The notes: a model not told the origin generated them from the sequence alone. Shown: positions 44,417 through 57,240, numbered from the stretch's first letter. The stretch: 64,000 bases of DNA from Thalassia testudinum (GCA_037157565.1 JAZHRO010000039.1:40238001-40302000), one strand, 5' to 3'. Made by a program: numbers and translations.

Positions 44417-45207
44417 TTAATTAACATGTGAAATTTGGCACTCTACTTATCACTCACTTTCTTCCTTAAGCAAGTAACATGTTAATGTTCGGCACTCCCT
44501 CGCTCTAAACATTAGACAGGATTGCAGCAATCCCTTGGAAGGTGTCCACACCCCCTATACTTGTTAGACAACACACTGCCAACCTTCTGTCTTCTCTAAG
44601 CATTGCTCACCTACTCGCATTAGCTCCTTTGTCATCGCACGCCTTCACCCACTCCCTGTTTCTCCTCATTCCCTCCCCCTCTCGCTCCATCTCTCCCTCG
44701 ATGCTCAAATAATGATATTTTGCTTCTAGTAGAGTTTTGTCATGATGATATAGAAAGTGCTAGACACTTTTTATCTTTTAAACCACGAGCTTACTAGGTA
44801 TGCTTTTTATTTTATCTCTAGTTTCAATAATAAAAATATTCTATGGAATGTCAATGTCGATTGGACGCAGGTAAACAACCATACAAATAAAATGTCTTGG
44901 TTAATCCTAGTAGTAAGAACCATTCACCATTTTCTTTGAAGTTTATAGATGAAAGAAAGTTGCTATCAAATTTTTAACATCCATAAAAAATAAATCAAAG
45001 TTAATGCTAACGAAAGCAATAAAATGCCATCGGAATGTATGAAAACCTTCAAAATGTTTGATAAAATTCAAATTTTGTCTCTCTACGAAAATTCAGAACC
45101 AACCTTTATCAAATAAAACATATGAAGGACAATCACTTTTTGCTATTGATTCCAATTGTTTCGTTGCCTCTGGAAAGAGATCCATGCTCTTAGGTACCTT
45201 TTGATTA

Positions 45208-45417
45208 GTGGAATCAGAGTTGGCTTCTAGACGTATCAAGATAAAATTCTCATGGAATCGGGCTCATAATCTTAAGATTGAACCATTCCAGCTCTCTCTT
45301 GAAATGGCTTCTTCCAATAGCTTCTTTCATCTTTCCAACTCTAATACAATCATCTCTCATACAGCTAGCTGCAACCTCTCCGATGAAAAGTCAATCGTTG
45401 CATCCAAGTCGAAGGTA
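45208..45417 (+). pseudogene. Possible first exon or gene fragment
   Basis: An open plus-strand frame includes MASSNSFFHLSNSN (ATG at 45304), a Ser/Asn-rich N-terminus like a plastid transit peptide. It is open to KSIVASKSK, followed by GGTAACTTT at 45415, a possible 5' splice site. No downstream exon identified. It could be chance. Confidence 0.2.
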
Positions 45418-45944
45418 ACTTTTCCCATCAATTTGACTTCTTGAAGTGTTATTAAAAACCCATTCCACCTTTACAATCCCACATACCTAAGGTCTAGTTG
45501 ACTTAAGACATTATAAAACCTAGGTTTACAAAAATACAAGAGATGTGTGTTAATCTTCTTTTCTTTTGTTTATTTTGTAGGAGGTGTTAAAATCTATTTT
45601 TGTTTACTTAAAATAAATGTTAACTTATGGTGCAAAGAAGAAGAAAAGTAAAAAAATAATATTAACACAAGTTACATCTTAAAGTTGGTGTGAATTTAAA
45701 TTTTATAAAACCTATGTTTTATCTCCACAGCACAGGTTTTTGAAAGTGGTGTAAACCCAGAAAGTAAACGGAGGTTAATCTTTATTTGCTAGAATTAACC
45801 TTCCAAAAGAATTAAGACTAAAGTATCAAATGATATATGTGCATCAATATCGAGTAGTGCACTGTAAGATAATTGTCATGATAGAGAGATACACTCCATG
45901 TTGTTCTATATCATGGTAAGACAATTGTCCTCTGTAATCACTCA

Positions 45945-46116
45945 AAAACCCATGAGATAAAAGGTAATTGTTAATGCACGATTGAAACCATGCTCGATCT
46001 CAAGCACAAGATCGAGTTCCTTATTCTTTGCAAGCACTTGAAAACTCATAAAATAAAGGGTAATTGTTTCTACACGACTGAAATCATGCCCGATCACAAA
46101 CACGAGATCAAGTTCC
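45945..46116. repeat. 96-bp spaced duplication, in frame on the minus strand
   Basis: Two copies, 45945-46020 and 46041-46116, sharing AACYCATRARATAAARGGTAA and GAGATCRAGTTCC-type blocks. The offset of 96 bp keeps the minus-strand frame open through both (32-residue offset, core ELDLV followed by I-x-H-x-F). Confidence 0.7.
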
Positions 46117-46934
46117 TCTGATCGGAGGAAGCTGATGAAAAAGGTCATGGGGGGCTTTACGGCGGCGAGTTTCGTTGACTTATAGGCGAGGGAGGAGTGA
46201 AAATTAAATTTCTTGTATTTTTACGTTGCAAAGATATTTCTCTAAAATAAATGATGTAACGAAGGGGCTGAAGGGAATTCTTTTCGAATATTTATTTGCT
46301 TGTGTTCAACAGCACAGGATTGGCACGTCTACTGTAGAATCAGAGGTACAGTGTGCCCAACATGGATTACTTTCACCTTCACTGGCCACAAACTTCTCTT
46401 TCCAGACAAATGAACCCTTCTTTTCTCTCTCTCTCACGCGCATCTCTTTTCTTTTTGTGCGTAGATATCTACTCACAGGAAACAAGGTTTCCTTCCAAGG
46501 AACTCTTTCTTCCGATAAAGAATACTGATTTGTCTCATCTATGGCCATGGATCCCTCTATATGTGACCTACTTTAATATTCTACACTAGTGCACTGCCCA
46601 ATGCTACCTTTTTGCTCAAAATAAGGATCCTATTCCTATTCCTGGCGAATGGTGATTGTACTCGGCATTTCAAATTATAAATTCTAACTTCTTAGGAATA
46701 TGATAATGGCAAGGTTGACGAGGCTTTTGAAAAGCGGCAGGCCGTAGAAGCTAACTTCTAATGGATTGACCTTTTCTGACACTCGTAGTCTGGCACCGCG
46801 GTTATTGCTTCTTCGTCGTTTCTCATCCACCCAATCGTCACGAAAGGAATAATGCTGAGTAGATGGGTTGTAAAATATAAAGATTTGACGTAAAAAGTGA
46901 CGTTCATGGATTAGAATGAGGTTATTATATCATG

Positions 46935-46939
<5 letters not shown>
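46117..46939. other. Stretch without recognised features
   Basis: Short open frames at 46226-46589 overlap each other on both strands and show no known motif. Nothing firm can be said. Confidence 0.4.

Positions 46940-46965
<26 letters not shown>
46940..46965. repeat. (TA)13 microsatellite
   Basis: Uninterrupted TA dinucleotide run, inside a very AT-rich stretch (46.9-47.7 kb) with TTTAAATCTTAAATCCTAAAT-like degenerate sequence. Confidence 0.95.
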
Positions 46966-46971
<6 letters not shown>

Positions 46972-48380
46972 TACTCATATGTGATGTGATTTATTATCAT
47001 TAAAATTAATAATTCTTATATGAATGTTAATCATTAAAATTATTTTTAAAATTACTTTTATTTTTTTAAAAAATTGATACCAAAATAAAGTAAATTTGTA
47101 ACGGTATAAAATTAAATTTTAATTATTTCTTCATCTGTGATAAGTGATTTTATAATTAAAAGATGATTTTTTATTTTATGATTTAGAGTTTAACCTTTAA
47201 TGTTTACGATTAGTTTCATTAAAGTTTAAATCTTAAATCCTAAATCGTAAACTTTAAGATGAAATATCAATTCACATACGTAAAATCATTTTTCATAAAT
47301 TTAAACTTTAAATCCTAAACGCAAATCATATATTCTAATTCTATAGGTAAAAAATACTTTGCACGAGTGTAAAATTACTTTGCATCAGTATTAAACTATC
47401 GGATCATCTTTTGAATAATTTTACACCAATTCAAAAATACCTTAGAATAATTTATCACCGATGTAAAATAATTTTACAATAAAATAAAATCATCAACAAT
47501 AATTTATCATATATACAAATTGATTTAATACCCATATAAAATTATTTATCACCCATATATTTTAATTAAAAATGATAACATAATTTTTTTAAAATACGAT
47601 AAAATCTATCGTATAATAAATTTTATATTATTTTATTTTTTATATAAAATATCAATTATCAAATACATTACACATTCATATCACCTTACTTCATTTTTTA
47701 TGACAATTTTAAAGTTTCTATGCATTTTAGCTGATTCTCGTACCTTCCCGATCACGGGAAACATATTGGTTTTCTTTTTAATGATAATTTTTATTGGGAA
47801 AAATATGCCTCGCCAACGATAAATTTGTCGATCTTTGGTAGTCGTCTAAACTTCTGTGCAACTGTAAAATATCGTTTCCATTTTAGCCTCAAATATGACC
47901 TTTATTTTTTAATGATCCAAAAACCTGCGGTGCAATGGTTCCGTGATAAATTAGAGGAAGGAAGAATTCTACCCACATGCTTGCGGATAAGCAGAGCGGT
48001 CCTTCAAACAGGGGGTCTTCTGCCTAAAAATCAGAGTATCTCACCATTTAAGCATGGCCCTGCAGGCTAAAATATACCTTTTTGTTTATGAGGAAAAGTG
48101 TGCTTCTGATGTACTAATTGTTTGCATTATAACAAATTGTAAGACGTCGTTCCGCCGTTAAAAATTTTTTCATAAATTTTATGCATCCATTCAAACTTCA
48201 ATTATACATAGTAAGTCCCTCGGTAAATGATAAAAATCCACCTATGATATTGCACCTTTTCAAAAAGATTCTCCCTTGCTATGTGATGCCTTCGTTATCT
48301 CTATTTTTTCCTTTAACCGTATTTCTTAACGGAAGTTTTCTCGTTGCTTTTATACGATGGCTGAACAACAGCCACCACGA
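46966..48380. other. Very AT-rich stretch, no gene seen
   Basis: Rich in ATTTTA and TAAAAT motifs up to 47.7 kb, then mixed sequence. The frame at 47825-48070 has no known features. Confidence 0.5.
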
Positions 48381-48383
48381 AGT

Positions 48384-48440
48384 TGATTTAGTGGTAGGGC
48401 CCATATGAGTATTTAGGAGGTCACGGGTCCATATCTCATG
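48384..48440 (+). repeat. Possible SINE head (tRNA-like box A and box B)
   Basis: TTTAGTGGTAGGGC resembles a polymerase III box A. The block GGTCACGGGTCCATATCTC about 30 bp later resembles the plant SINE box B (GGTCACGGGTTCGANTC). No clear poly(A) or TSD found, so this is a weak call. Confidence 0.3.
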
Positions 48441-49770
48441 CGTAACATTTTTACCTTTTCTGAGAAAACGGTTGAACAGCAATATCCCTTTCCTTAAAAA
48501 GAAAAATTGACATCATATGGGGCCGAGGATTTTTTTTGGGAAAAAATATATATAATGGAGTTATAGATTCCATCTATTCGTATTATCTTCGATGTGGCAT
48601 GGAATTCACGTGATAAATTTTCATAAAGTCATCGTACTAAATGAGGGAATTAAATGATGAAAACTGAAAAACGGTCTTAGGTGGCGATCTCTGGGAAGAA
48701 ATAACTCCGAAGACAGTTAACACTTGTTTAAAAAATGGAGCACATATGTGAAAAATATCAGATAATGAAGTAGCACATCATGCAAGACTTACCGACAACT
48801 AGGCAGAAAAACGAATGGCACGTATGCTCTAAGACTTTGACTCCTGTGGAGTAAGGAGTGATCCAGGATCTTAATAAACTTGGTTGAGGGAAACGGATCT
48901 CTCCTCGGTAAATTATGTGAGGACCTTGCATTTCGAATAACTCCCGCACAAACTCTCATTTCCAAAAGAAAGCTACAAATAACGCATCTTTTCAGGGTTA
49001 GTTTATCTGAGATTAGAAAAATAATATTAAAAATATATAAAATTAATGTTAATTTTTAATTATATTTATTTCTAAAATTTTGTTAACATCAATTTATATT
49101 TATTTAAATTGATATTAAATTATGATATTGACTATTACTATATTTACTTGATAATTATGTTGATATATAAAATATGAGAAATCTTAAAAATATAAATAAT
49201 ATATAATTTTAAAACAAATTTAGTCAACACCCGTTACGAATAATGTAAGATAAATTTATATTAAAATAATCAAACTTAAATTAGTAAATAAAAGATTAAG
49301 TAACTAACTAAGTAAAAATTAACGTACTTTTTAAAGAATTAAAAGTGCCTTCCGCGGAAAACATATATCCAAACACATCAAAGTCAAGGGTACTGAAATA
49401 AATCAAATGAAACTATAAATATTCTCTTTTTTATTTTCACAGATACATGCTTCCGATGACAAAAATTGACCCTTTTATCGTATCTATTAAGCGCCGGGTG
49501 GCGGTGAGTCTAAACATCACCGTAGATGCCATTGCATACTTCTTTTTAAAATTTTCCGTTGATACAGCCGCAGCGTCTCTCTCTCATTTGTCTCTCTGTT
49601 CCCCCTTTCTCTCTCTCCTGACCCCCCTCTATTTTTTTTCTTTTATTTTATTTTATATATTATTTAACAACTACGTCTATTTTAAATCTTTTTTTTGTTA
49701 TTGATATTCTAAGCTTATATTCTTTTACTAAAGATCATTATTAAATATATTTATACAAGAACGTAAAATT
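48441..49770. other. AT-rich stretch, no gene seen
   Basis: The frame at 49447-49704 is hydrophobic low-complexity sequence after a CTCTCT tract. Nothing supportable. Confidence 0.45.
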
Positions 49771-49788
49771 ATATATATATATATATAT
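49771..49788. repeat. (AT)9 microsatellite
   Basis: Uninterrupted AT run in AT-rich DNA. Confidence 0.95.
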
Positions 49789-50162
49789 TAATTGAAAATT
49801 AAAATATATTAAATAATATTTTGATAATATATGATATATTTAGATTTTTTTTTTCATCGATCAAAATATAAAATATATCAAATAGTTTATTTTAAAATAC
49901 ATGATATGTTAATTTTAATTTATTTAAAATTAAGTTGCGACGGTTGAAAATTATATTAAATTTTTATATAATTAATGTTACACTCGTATTAACTTATACA
50001 CCCCAGTTACAACGTGACCGTTAGAAATCAATTTTAAGAATGAAACATCAAAACAAAAGCAGCCATGCAGGATGCTATTAATATAACGTATCTAAGTGAT
50101 TTGTAGTAAAAGAAACTATAAAAACCAACGCAAATGAATTCTCTCACTCAAGAGATTACTCC

Positions 50163-50179
50163 AAAAAAAAAAAAAAAAA
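50163..50179. repeat. Poly(A) tract, 17 A
   Basis: A run of 17 A after CC. It could be a relic of a retroposon tail, but nothing upstream supports that. Confidence 0.95.
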
Positions 50180-50469
50180 GCCACGTTGTTAGTATTTTCC
50201 CAAAAACTTAAATACAGAAGGAATTCTCTGGTCATAAGTAAACGTTTCGTTCTATTATACGCATGCAATTCCTCTTCGCACGGTGTCCTTCAACACGTAA
50301 TCGACTGTGGTGAGTACCATGGTAGAGAAAGTGACGTGTCTCAGAGGTCATCGACGCCAATAAAAAATTTTATAATCCAGGAGAAGTATAATATAGCCAT
50401 CAAAAATATAAAAGAACATGTAATCATATAAAATAAGTAAAATTACCTATCTAATTTCACCTTCAAAGA

Positions 50470-50790
50470 ATCTAATCATCATCAATATTCATTATAAAGG
50501 ATATAATGCATGAAATATTGGGTTTTAGAGTTTTTGGATTACCCCCATTAGGTGTGTGGGTTTCCTCCATGTAGGTGAAACTTTTTCATAGAGTACATAA
50601 TATGGAAGGTTATACATTTAAACAACTATAATGGCCAAATCAATGAAAAGTAATGGTGAATGATAGAGAACAATGACGAGTTATAAAGAGTTATTGCATT
50701 GATTGTGTAATCATTTGGTGAAATTGTGCTACTTCAAATTTTCATGTAGATTGAGTTTAGGTAAGTTTTGTTGGTCTGATTATGAGTCGA
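50470..50790 (+). repeat. Direct repeat H1
   Basis: Resembles 52725-53025 in order: CAATATTCATTATAAAGGA, ATGAAATATTGGG, TAGAGTACATAATATG, GAGTTATTGCATTGA. The pair may be diverged LTRs of a small element (about 2.5 kb) or two copies of one repeat. TG/CA ends and a TSD could not be fixed. Confidence 0.6.
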
Positions 50791-52724
50791 TTAAGCTTAT
50801 TTTATAAGAGTAATCTCTTCCCTCATTAATTGTCTCCACTCTTGTAATCTGATTATGTCGACTGAGAGTAGAATTGTTTTCTTTCTTTTTACCCTCATGT
50901 GGAGGTTACTCTTATTGCAATAGCTATTGTTCGGTAGTACTAAGGAATATGTGCTTTGTAACCCCCGTTTGCCTCTTGCAAGTAAGGGGTCGCAAATTGT
51001 CTCCCAAAAAAAGTATGTGATTAGTAAAAAATAAGTCGCAATGGAAATGCGGGAGTTCATTTCTTGATTTCAAACTTAATCCCGATCTACTGTTCGCGTT
51101 AGCGAGACTGTAATACCTAGGTGTTCCTTAGATCCTTAAGAGGTAGCTCACAGTAAGATATCCAGGTTATTCGCACGGAGCCAATGCTCACGGGAGGCCT
51201 AGGATTCAATCTGGTTGAGATACCTGCCAACAGCCTGTTTAGTGCAGGCAGGTGGGGAGGTGTCTAGCATAAAAGTAATGTAAAATTTGTAAATACAATC
51301 AATGATCTTTTGAAATAGCAAATTTTAACTTACTTTTGTGGGGGAGGGGAGATGCTTGGAGCATCTGGTTGTTGACAAACTTTTTAGCTTTGGAATATTT
51401 CACCTTTACCGCCAACGTCATTATCGTGGATAAATGATATATAGGTAAGTGATTGGTTTTGCTTCCATCAGCATGAAAGTAAATTTTCCCGCAATAAGCG
51501 TCGTTTCATATGTCACTACAGGAGGATTTCTTTTTCTCCATTTTTTGGGAGAAAAATTGACTGCTAAATATGAGCGTGGGTGGCCCCCGCTCCATTTATG
51601 GGGAGGTCTAGCGGGAGGAGTCCTTTGTGGGAGGAGCTCGTCTGAAAGATCCCACAAGTGGGTTGAATTGGTGAGAGGAGCCTTGGCATTACATCCCAAC
51701 TGGGGGGGTGGGGGGAGATCCTGTTGGGGGTGAGAGGTCCTAAGTACATCTCCCTGACGAGGAAGATGATCACCTCTTTGAAACTTCTTCCCTCCTCTCT
51801 AGTGGCATGTCCGGGAAGCTTTGGGTGAAGGGGAACCTTTGGTGAAGGACCTTTGGCCGAGGTGAAACTTATCGAGTGGAGCTCCAATCAGGAAGAGATG
51901 TTGGATGGAGATTCCGGCGAGAGGAGCTCCGGTCGGGCGAAGCTTGGCGAGGCACCATGTTACCTGACCTTATGGTAGTGGTCCCACAGGTGGAGGTCGT
52001 TCGATGGAGCTGACCGAATGAGTTCACCATGGAGATTAAAGGAAAATCCACTCATTTGCTTCTGGTGGTAGATGAGTAAACTCTGATAGTTGAAAGGGAA
52101 GAGGGCCACTCATCCGCCAACCTTTTTTATTTTTTTGGGATTATTGGCTTTTCAAATTAGTAGTTGATAATCCATAGAGGTAGGGCCCCAGCTGATGATG
52201 ACCTAATGGAGGCCAACTGAAGGTGGTCTGAGGGGGTTGCTAATGGTGGGTGGGGTCGGCTGTTCATGAGCTTGTCGACCGTTGTAATCGTCGGTTGGTG
52301 CTTCATGGCAGGAGGGGAAAGGTTGGGGAGCTGCTGTTGTCAGGAGGATATGGTCGTTTGTCATCAGATCTTTTTTTTTAGTAGCGGCAGGATAGGGAGT
52401 GATGATGAGGAGGAGGTAATTTTTTACGTTCGTTGATGCACCAATGGTTGATTGGACCTGTCTATTATGGCTGCTCCAAAGAGAAGAGTTTAAGTAAGAT
52501 AAAAATGATAAAATGCTCGAAATATTTATTTATTTGATGGTAAAATTGTTGCCGTGCTTGCCTCCACATGAATTGAATAATCCTTCACTGTTTGACTTTT
52601 TTTTTTGTTGATATTTTCACGCATGGTGTCATTTGTTGTGCATCAGATGTCCTTATAGTGATTATTAATAGTTATAAAAAAATTTTCACTTAGTGTGAAT
52701 GTACATGTGGAAATGAGATTTAAC
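50791..52724. other. Segment between repeats H1 and H2, no gene identified
   Basis: Contains a G/A-rich stretch at 51580-52070 with open frames on both strands (for example 51564-51887 minus) but no known domain or periodicity. If H1 and H2 are LTRs, this is the interior of a non-coding element. Confidence 0.35.
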
Positions 52725-53025
52725 TCTCAATATCACTATAAGGGATATAGTTCATGAAATAATGGGTCGTAGAGCCTTTGGGTTGCCTCTATTGATCGTG
52801 TGTGTCCATTCTATGTGGGTGTGAATCATTTTATAGAGTATAGAATATGAGAGGTTACATATTTAGAGAAATGTAATCGCAAAATCAATGAGTAATGATG
52901 AATAATAGTGAATTATGGAGAGTTATTGTATTGACCGTATAACCACTTAGCTGCCCTCACCTCTTTGAATTTTCGTGCAAATTAAATCTAGACAGATTCC
53001 ATTGATTTGATCACAAGACAATTAG
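52725..53025 (+). repeat. Direct repeat H2
   Basis: Diverged copy of H1, same strand, offset about 2.24 kb. Confidence 0.6.
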
Positions 53026-53571
53026 TGGTGAAGGTAATTTCTTTTTTATCCGAAAGTAATCGAAGTAAATCCTCGATACAAGATAGGTGATGTAATTTAA
53101 CAAACGTCACATCCATGGAATATCGGGAGACAGAGGAATAGGATAGTGAAACAATTGTGAGCTCAGATGCAGGAGAAAATTGACAAGTTTTCCATCTTTG
53201 TCACTCGTGGGCCTACTTTACGTTGGTCGTTGGCAAACCTCCATTTGCAACTGGAAAAGAAGGTTAACTGCTATTTGTTTTTACATGGAAAGAGGGATTG
53301 ATTTATGTCGATGTCTACTTGTGACGAGGGGTAGAAATCGCCTTCAGATCTAAAACTTTGCATATGATCCAGCTACTTGATTACAGGGTAAGCAAGCGAA
53401 TTCGGTACCACTTGACCCGCCTAAGACTAGCTGGACCCAAATTGGGATCCGCTCAACCTGTCGAAAAATTCAGCGTAACCAAGGTCAAAATACGATAGAA
53501 GTGACTATTGACAACCTGATAGCGGTATGGCAAAAAATGTACTAGCTACTAGGCTAGGATCCTTTCCATAT

Positions 53572-53579
53572 TATAAATA
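53572..53579 (+). promoter_or_regulatory. TATA box of Tat-related LTR
   Basis: TATAAATA followed by GAGAGGAGAG and a G-rich stretch at 53580-53615, a layout usual for Gypsy LTR promoters. The LTR limits are not fixed. Confidence 0.45.
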
Positions 53580-53829
53580 GAGAGGAGAGACCTCCAAGAG
53601 AGGGGGGGGCTCTGTAACCTTACGAATACTAGTGCAAAGTTGGGATCATCGTCTTCCTCCCAAACGTACATTCCTTGTGGTGGAACTGGGTCACCAATCT
53701 CTTATCCCCCTTTGCGATTGCTTGAGATACATTGGGTTGAGCCATCCCATCGCGCAAGAGGCTCTACCACATTTTCCCAACGATGGATGTCTTATGGTTA
53801 TGCGACATTCCCTACGTCTACAAATCTTT

Positions 53830-54196
53830 TGATGGCCGCCAAAGGCTCATCAAATGGCACAGTTTGTGAGAAACGTCAACAAAAGTGTCATTGCTCCTCT
53901 AAGCATCCAGTTACTGGGAGGAGACACCCCTTCGGCACACTGCCTTGACCTCCCTGAGCAGGAACCCTCACGATGGTCCTGACCACACATGGCCCCACTA
54001 GTGGCTCCTCCCCCCTGAGAAGGGCCTGGTTGGGGTTCAATGTCTACATGTCCTGACAACACTCTCGACACAACAATCCCAATAAAGGGAAGTAGGTACA
54101 CCCCAACCAGTTGCTCGAGGCCTTGAGGCGAACCTCCCTCCTCGAAGCTAAGGCCGGCAACCTCGAGCAGCCAAAGGCTAGAGACAACCCCAAGAC
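53830..54196 (+). pseudogene. Possible gag N-terminal region of Tat-related element
   Basis: Fragmented plus-strand frames include a helix-like stretch with QLLEALRRTSLLEAKAGNLE shortly before the insertion site of LTR Z. Charged helical heptads at the start of gag are common in Tat elements. Stops and shifts break it. Weak call. Confidence 0.3.
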
Positions 54197-54201
54197 GCTG
54201 T
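54197..54201. repeat. Target-site duplication GCTGT, left of Z
   Basis: Exact match to 55701-55705. Confidence 0.88.
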
Positions 54202-54674
54202 TGTTAGTGGCACAATAAGGGGGGTTGAATTGTACAGCAAAATTAAATACAAACAATCGCAGCAAGAACACAATAATTTAGAGAGAAAACCCTTGTGGAA
54301 AAAACCACTACCTAGATCTCTTAATCTAGGATTTTGCCCTTACCCAAGTAGAAATTACCAACAACAAGTAATATTACAAAACCTTTCTTCCTGGATAAAC
54401 CCCAAGAAGAGTTTTGTCCATGTACTAAGAGGAAACAGGAAACCCACAAACCGGGTACCCAAATAAACTAACAAAAAGTAATATAAATTTATAAGCCTTG
54501 AATGAAGGAATAAGAATACTCCCTTCTTCAAACCTATGAGGAGAAGGAAGAAGAGTTGCTCTCAAAAAAGTAGCACAAATGAAGCACACAAGAGAGCACA
54601 AATGAGATCAAGAGCTTTCAAATGAGTAGAATGTGAATTTCTTTGTTGTAAATTCTTAAGGCTACCTATGTGGG

Positions 54675-54686
54675 GTATATATATAA
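54675..54686 (-). promoter_or_regulatory. TATA box of LTR Z
   Basis: TATATATATA with CACTT upstream and CCCCACA downstream on the minus strand. The C-box array lies directly upstream of it. Confidence 0.5.
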
Positions 54687-54792
54687 GTGTAGGAGGTCAT
54701 ATTTGAGCTTAAGTAGTCGTTGGAATTTGAATTTAATTAGAATAAATTGAGAAAGAACGACTATAAAGCATTAACTCAAATTTTCACTATAT

Positions 54793-55470
54793 CAGACGTC
54801 TGAAAAACAAGGACAGACGTTTGAAGATACTATTCGAGGCGTCTAAAAATAAACCAAGACGTCTAACAAAACTCTAGGAAAGTAAAGTGATTACTAGATC
54901 AAATACAAGGACATCTGATCAAAAGTTAGACATTTCAATATAAATGTTTAGACGTCTGAAAATGAGATTAGATGTCTGAAAAAGCATTAGGGATAGAGTG
55001 TTTGTTACTGGAATGAAGTTAGACTCAAATAGGAATCTAACACAATATGGTCAGATGACTTAAAAAGAACCAGCAGACGTCTGAATAAATTTAAGGACGT
55101 CTGATGGCCTTCAACATTCCAAAATCAAAGTGTAACAGAAGTACTTAAATGCGATCAAAATAACGTTGGAAAGAAAGTGAACGTTGGATGGATATAGACG
55201 GCTCAAGACAATGTCAAACGTCTGAATAACTCCTAAGATTATAACCGTTGTTCTAAATAGTTAAAGAGATTATCAAAATCTCAAGGAGGCATCTGAAAAC
55301 CAATAAACCAGACATTTGAAACAAATAGTAGACGTCTGAAAAACTCAGATGAAAAAGGTTGCAAGATTTGGCAATGAATATAGGTTATGGACATGATCTT
55401 GGATGTCTGGAAAAATGAATTAGATGTCTTAAAAATCAGATTCAGATGTTTGAAGATAGAGACGTCTGAA
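54793..55470. promoter_or_regulatory. C-box (GACGTC) palindrome array in U3 of LTR Z
   Basis: Seven intact GACGTC sites (54795, 54858, 54951, 55076, 55096, 55331, 55461) in 0.67 kb, plus at least eight one-step variants such as GATGTC, GACATC and GACGTT. Most sit in a CAGACGTCTGAAAAA context. GACGTC is the C-box core bound by plant bZIP factors (TGA, HY5 types). Its place upstream of the TATA box suggests an enhancer-like array. Confidence 0.75.
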
Positions 55471-55700
55471 AAACTAACGGAAATAAGACTTTAAAGAATG
55501 CAAGTAGATCAAAAGACATCAAGGCTTTTTACATTCTAAAATGTTAAAGAAAATAGACTAAAATTAAAATCTTTTGCCCTTCCTTTTCCTCGATCCTCAT
55601 CCTTAAGTGCTTCATCCACTTTAAATTCTTCCTGTAACATGTTAGTCTTTTCCAAGAAATAGCTCATTTGTTATTATCAGAAAATACAATTATAACAACA

Positions 55701-55705
55701 GCTGT
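55701..55705. repeat. Target-site duplication GCTGT, right of Z
   Basis: Exact match to 54197-54201. Confidence 0.88.
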
Positions 55706-57240
55706 AAGGAGCCGAGCAGCAAAAGACTGAGTCCTTTCGATCCTACCCAGATCAGTTCAAGGCCCAGTACTTCACGGTAAGAGGCCTCGTGAGGCGACGA
55801 TCTCCCAGCGCTTCGAGGCAAGCCACTTGACCATTTCTGTTGAGGCAACGTTAACAATCACGCACCGCTCGTCAACAGAAATGGTCGTTTCCACGAGAGA
55901 AGGACCCCCTTCCTCAAAATAACAACCGGCCTGCTAAGGGTCGCTATGGCGGACCCTGCTAGACGAGGCGGGAGTACCTTGAGAAATGCATTCCCCCGGT
56001 CATGAACAAAGAGGACGTGCTTGAGGGGAGCTAGGCCACGAGCGGAGACCCGCTGCCCCTAAGACTTGCAAAAATGAAATCTGACTCCGAGCCCCGCTAT
56101 AAATACTATAAGGCCCGGAGCCATGCAACTAAAGGACGTCCAAAATCTGCTCGACCAGATCGAGTCCTAGGTCCGGCACGGGAACTTACTACCTTCTGGC
56201 GGAACACCTTCCTTAAGTCCTAGCGACAACCCCCGCGCCACCCAAGATCCTTGTGTCCTGTCGCCTGAACACATCAGCACAGAGGCTAGGGTAATCTTCG
56301 GGCTCAACGCTGCCCCAGGTCGACAAGCCACTCCTTTCAGGTCGGCTCTCCTGAGCACCTTCTCCTGATCCTTAATGAGGCAAGAAGAGCACAATCAAGC
56401 AAGCAATGCCTCGGTTAATTGTCTCCTCGATTAATCCAGTGGAACGCCTAGGCTTACTTCAATAACGCTCCTCTCAGTGAGGTAGCTCCGAACCGAGCCT
56501 TTTGAAGAATACACTCCCCTGCCCACAAACCAGGAGGACGTGTTCTTGGGGGACGGACCTCGCCACCTTCGAAATCTGTAAAAAGGACGATTAACTTTGG
56601 ACCCCACAGCAAGTGTCATAGGGTTCATTGGCACATCATTGAAAAATGCCAGGATCTGCATGATCAGTCTCGATGCAGAATCCCGGATCGCCTCATCAGG
56701 AGGAACGGGCACCGGAGTCAAAGGCCTAGAGGGACATCCTAGGGAGGGGCGCTAGCAACTTCGGGGAGTCGAGACAACCTATTAGCTCAGGACCAAGGCT
56801 AGACAGCTCAACGACCTGCATTGTTTACCTCCGGCAGCAATGACTGCACTACTCTGAGATGCTTACCTCTCAACACGAAGGTCGAGCTAACGCGGAATCA
56901 GTAAACCGCTTTTGGCAATGCCCCTGCTGGCAAGATGGCTACGTTTCGAAGGTAACATCTCTCCCTCCACTGGCCATTTCGGCCACAAACCCTTGGCAAT
57001 CATGGAGAAATGCTAAAGGGAAAGATTGCCCCCCCTCCGTCCATCCGCGATGAGGACGAGAACCTCAACCGAGTAACCACACTCACAATGGCTAGGTTGG
57101 TGGTAGTACTGGATAGCCTCTTCCGTTGACCATCGATGCGCATCCCCCACTAAACCCTATCGGTGCACTCCTAGTCCCCTTAAGAAGTAAAAACAGTGCA
57201 CGAAAGCCAAACAACCTGTCACAAACTCTGGAGGGTCAAG
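55706..57240 (+). other. Internal region of Tat-related element, non-coding or decayed
   Basis: No clear frame. A segment of about 145 bp at 55975-56120 recurs, diverged, at 56500-56640 (GAGGACGTG, AAAAATGAAATCTGACT-type block). Fragments on both strands show no known motif. Confidence 0.4.

Larger units (their letters stand above)
54202..55700 (-). mobile_element. Solo LTR Z, Copia-type, 1.5 kb
   Basis: TGTTAGTGGCACA to TATAACAACA with perfect TSD GCTGT. The minus strand is the likely sense: there the order is TGTTGTTATA, an array of GACGTC motifs, a TATATATATA box (54675-54686), a leader, and the end GTGCCACTAACA. This layout matches large Copia LTRs (SIRE/Angela-like), which is an inference from memory. 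No coding sequence. Confidence 0.85.
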
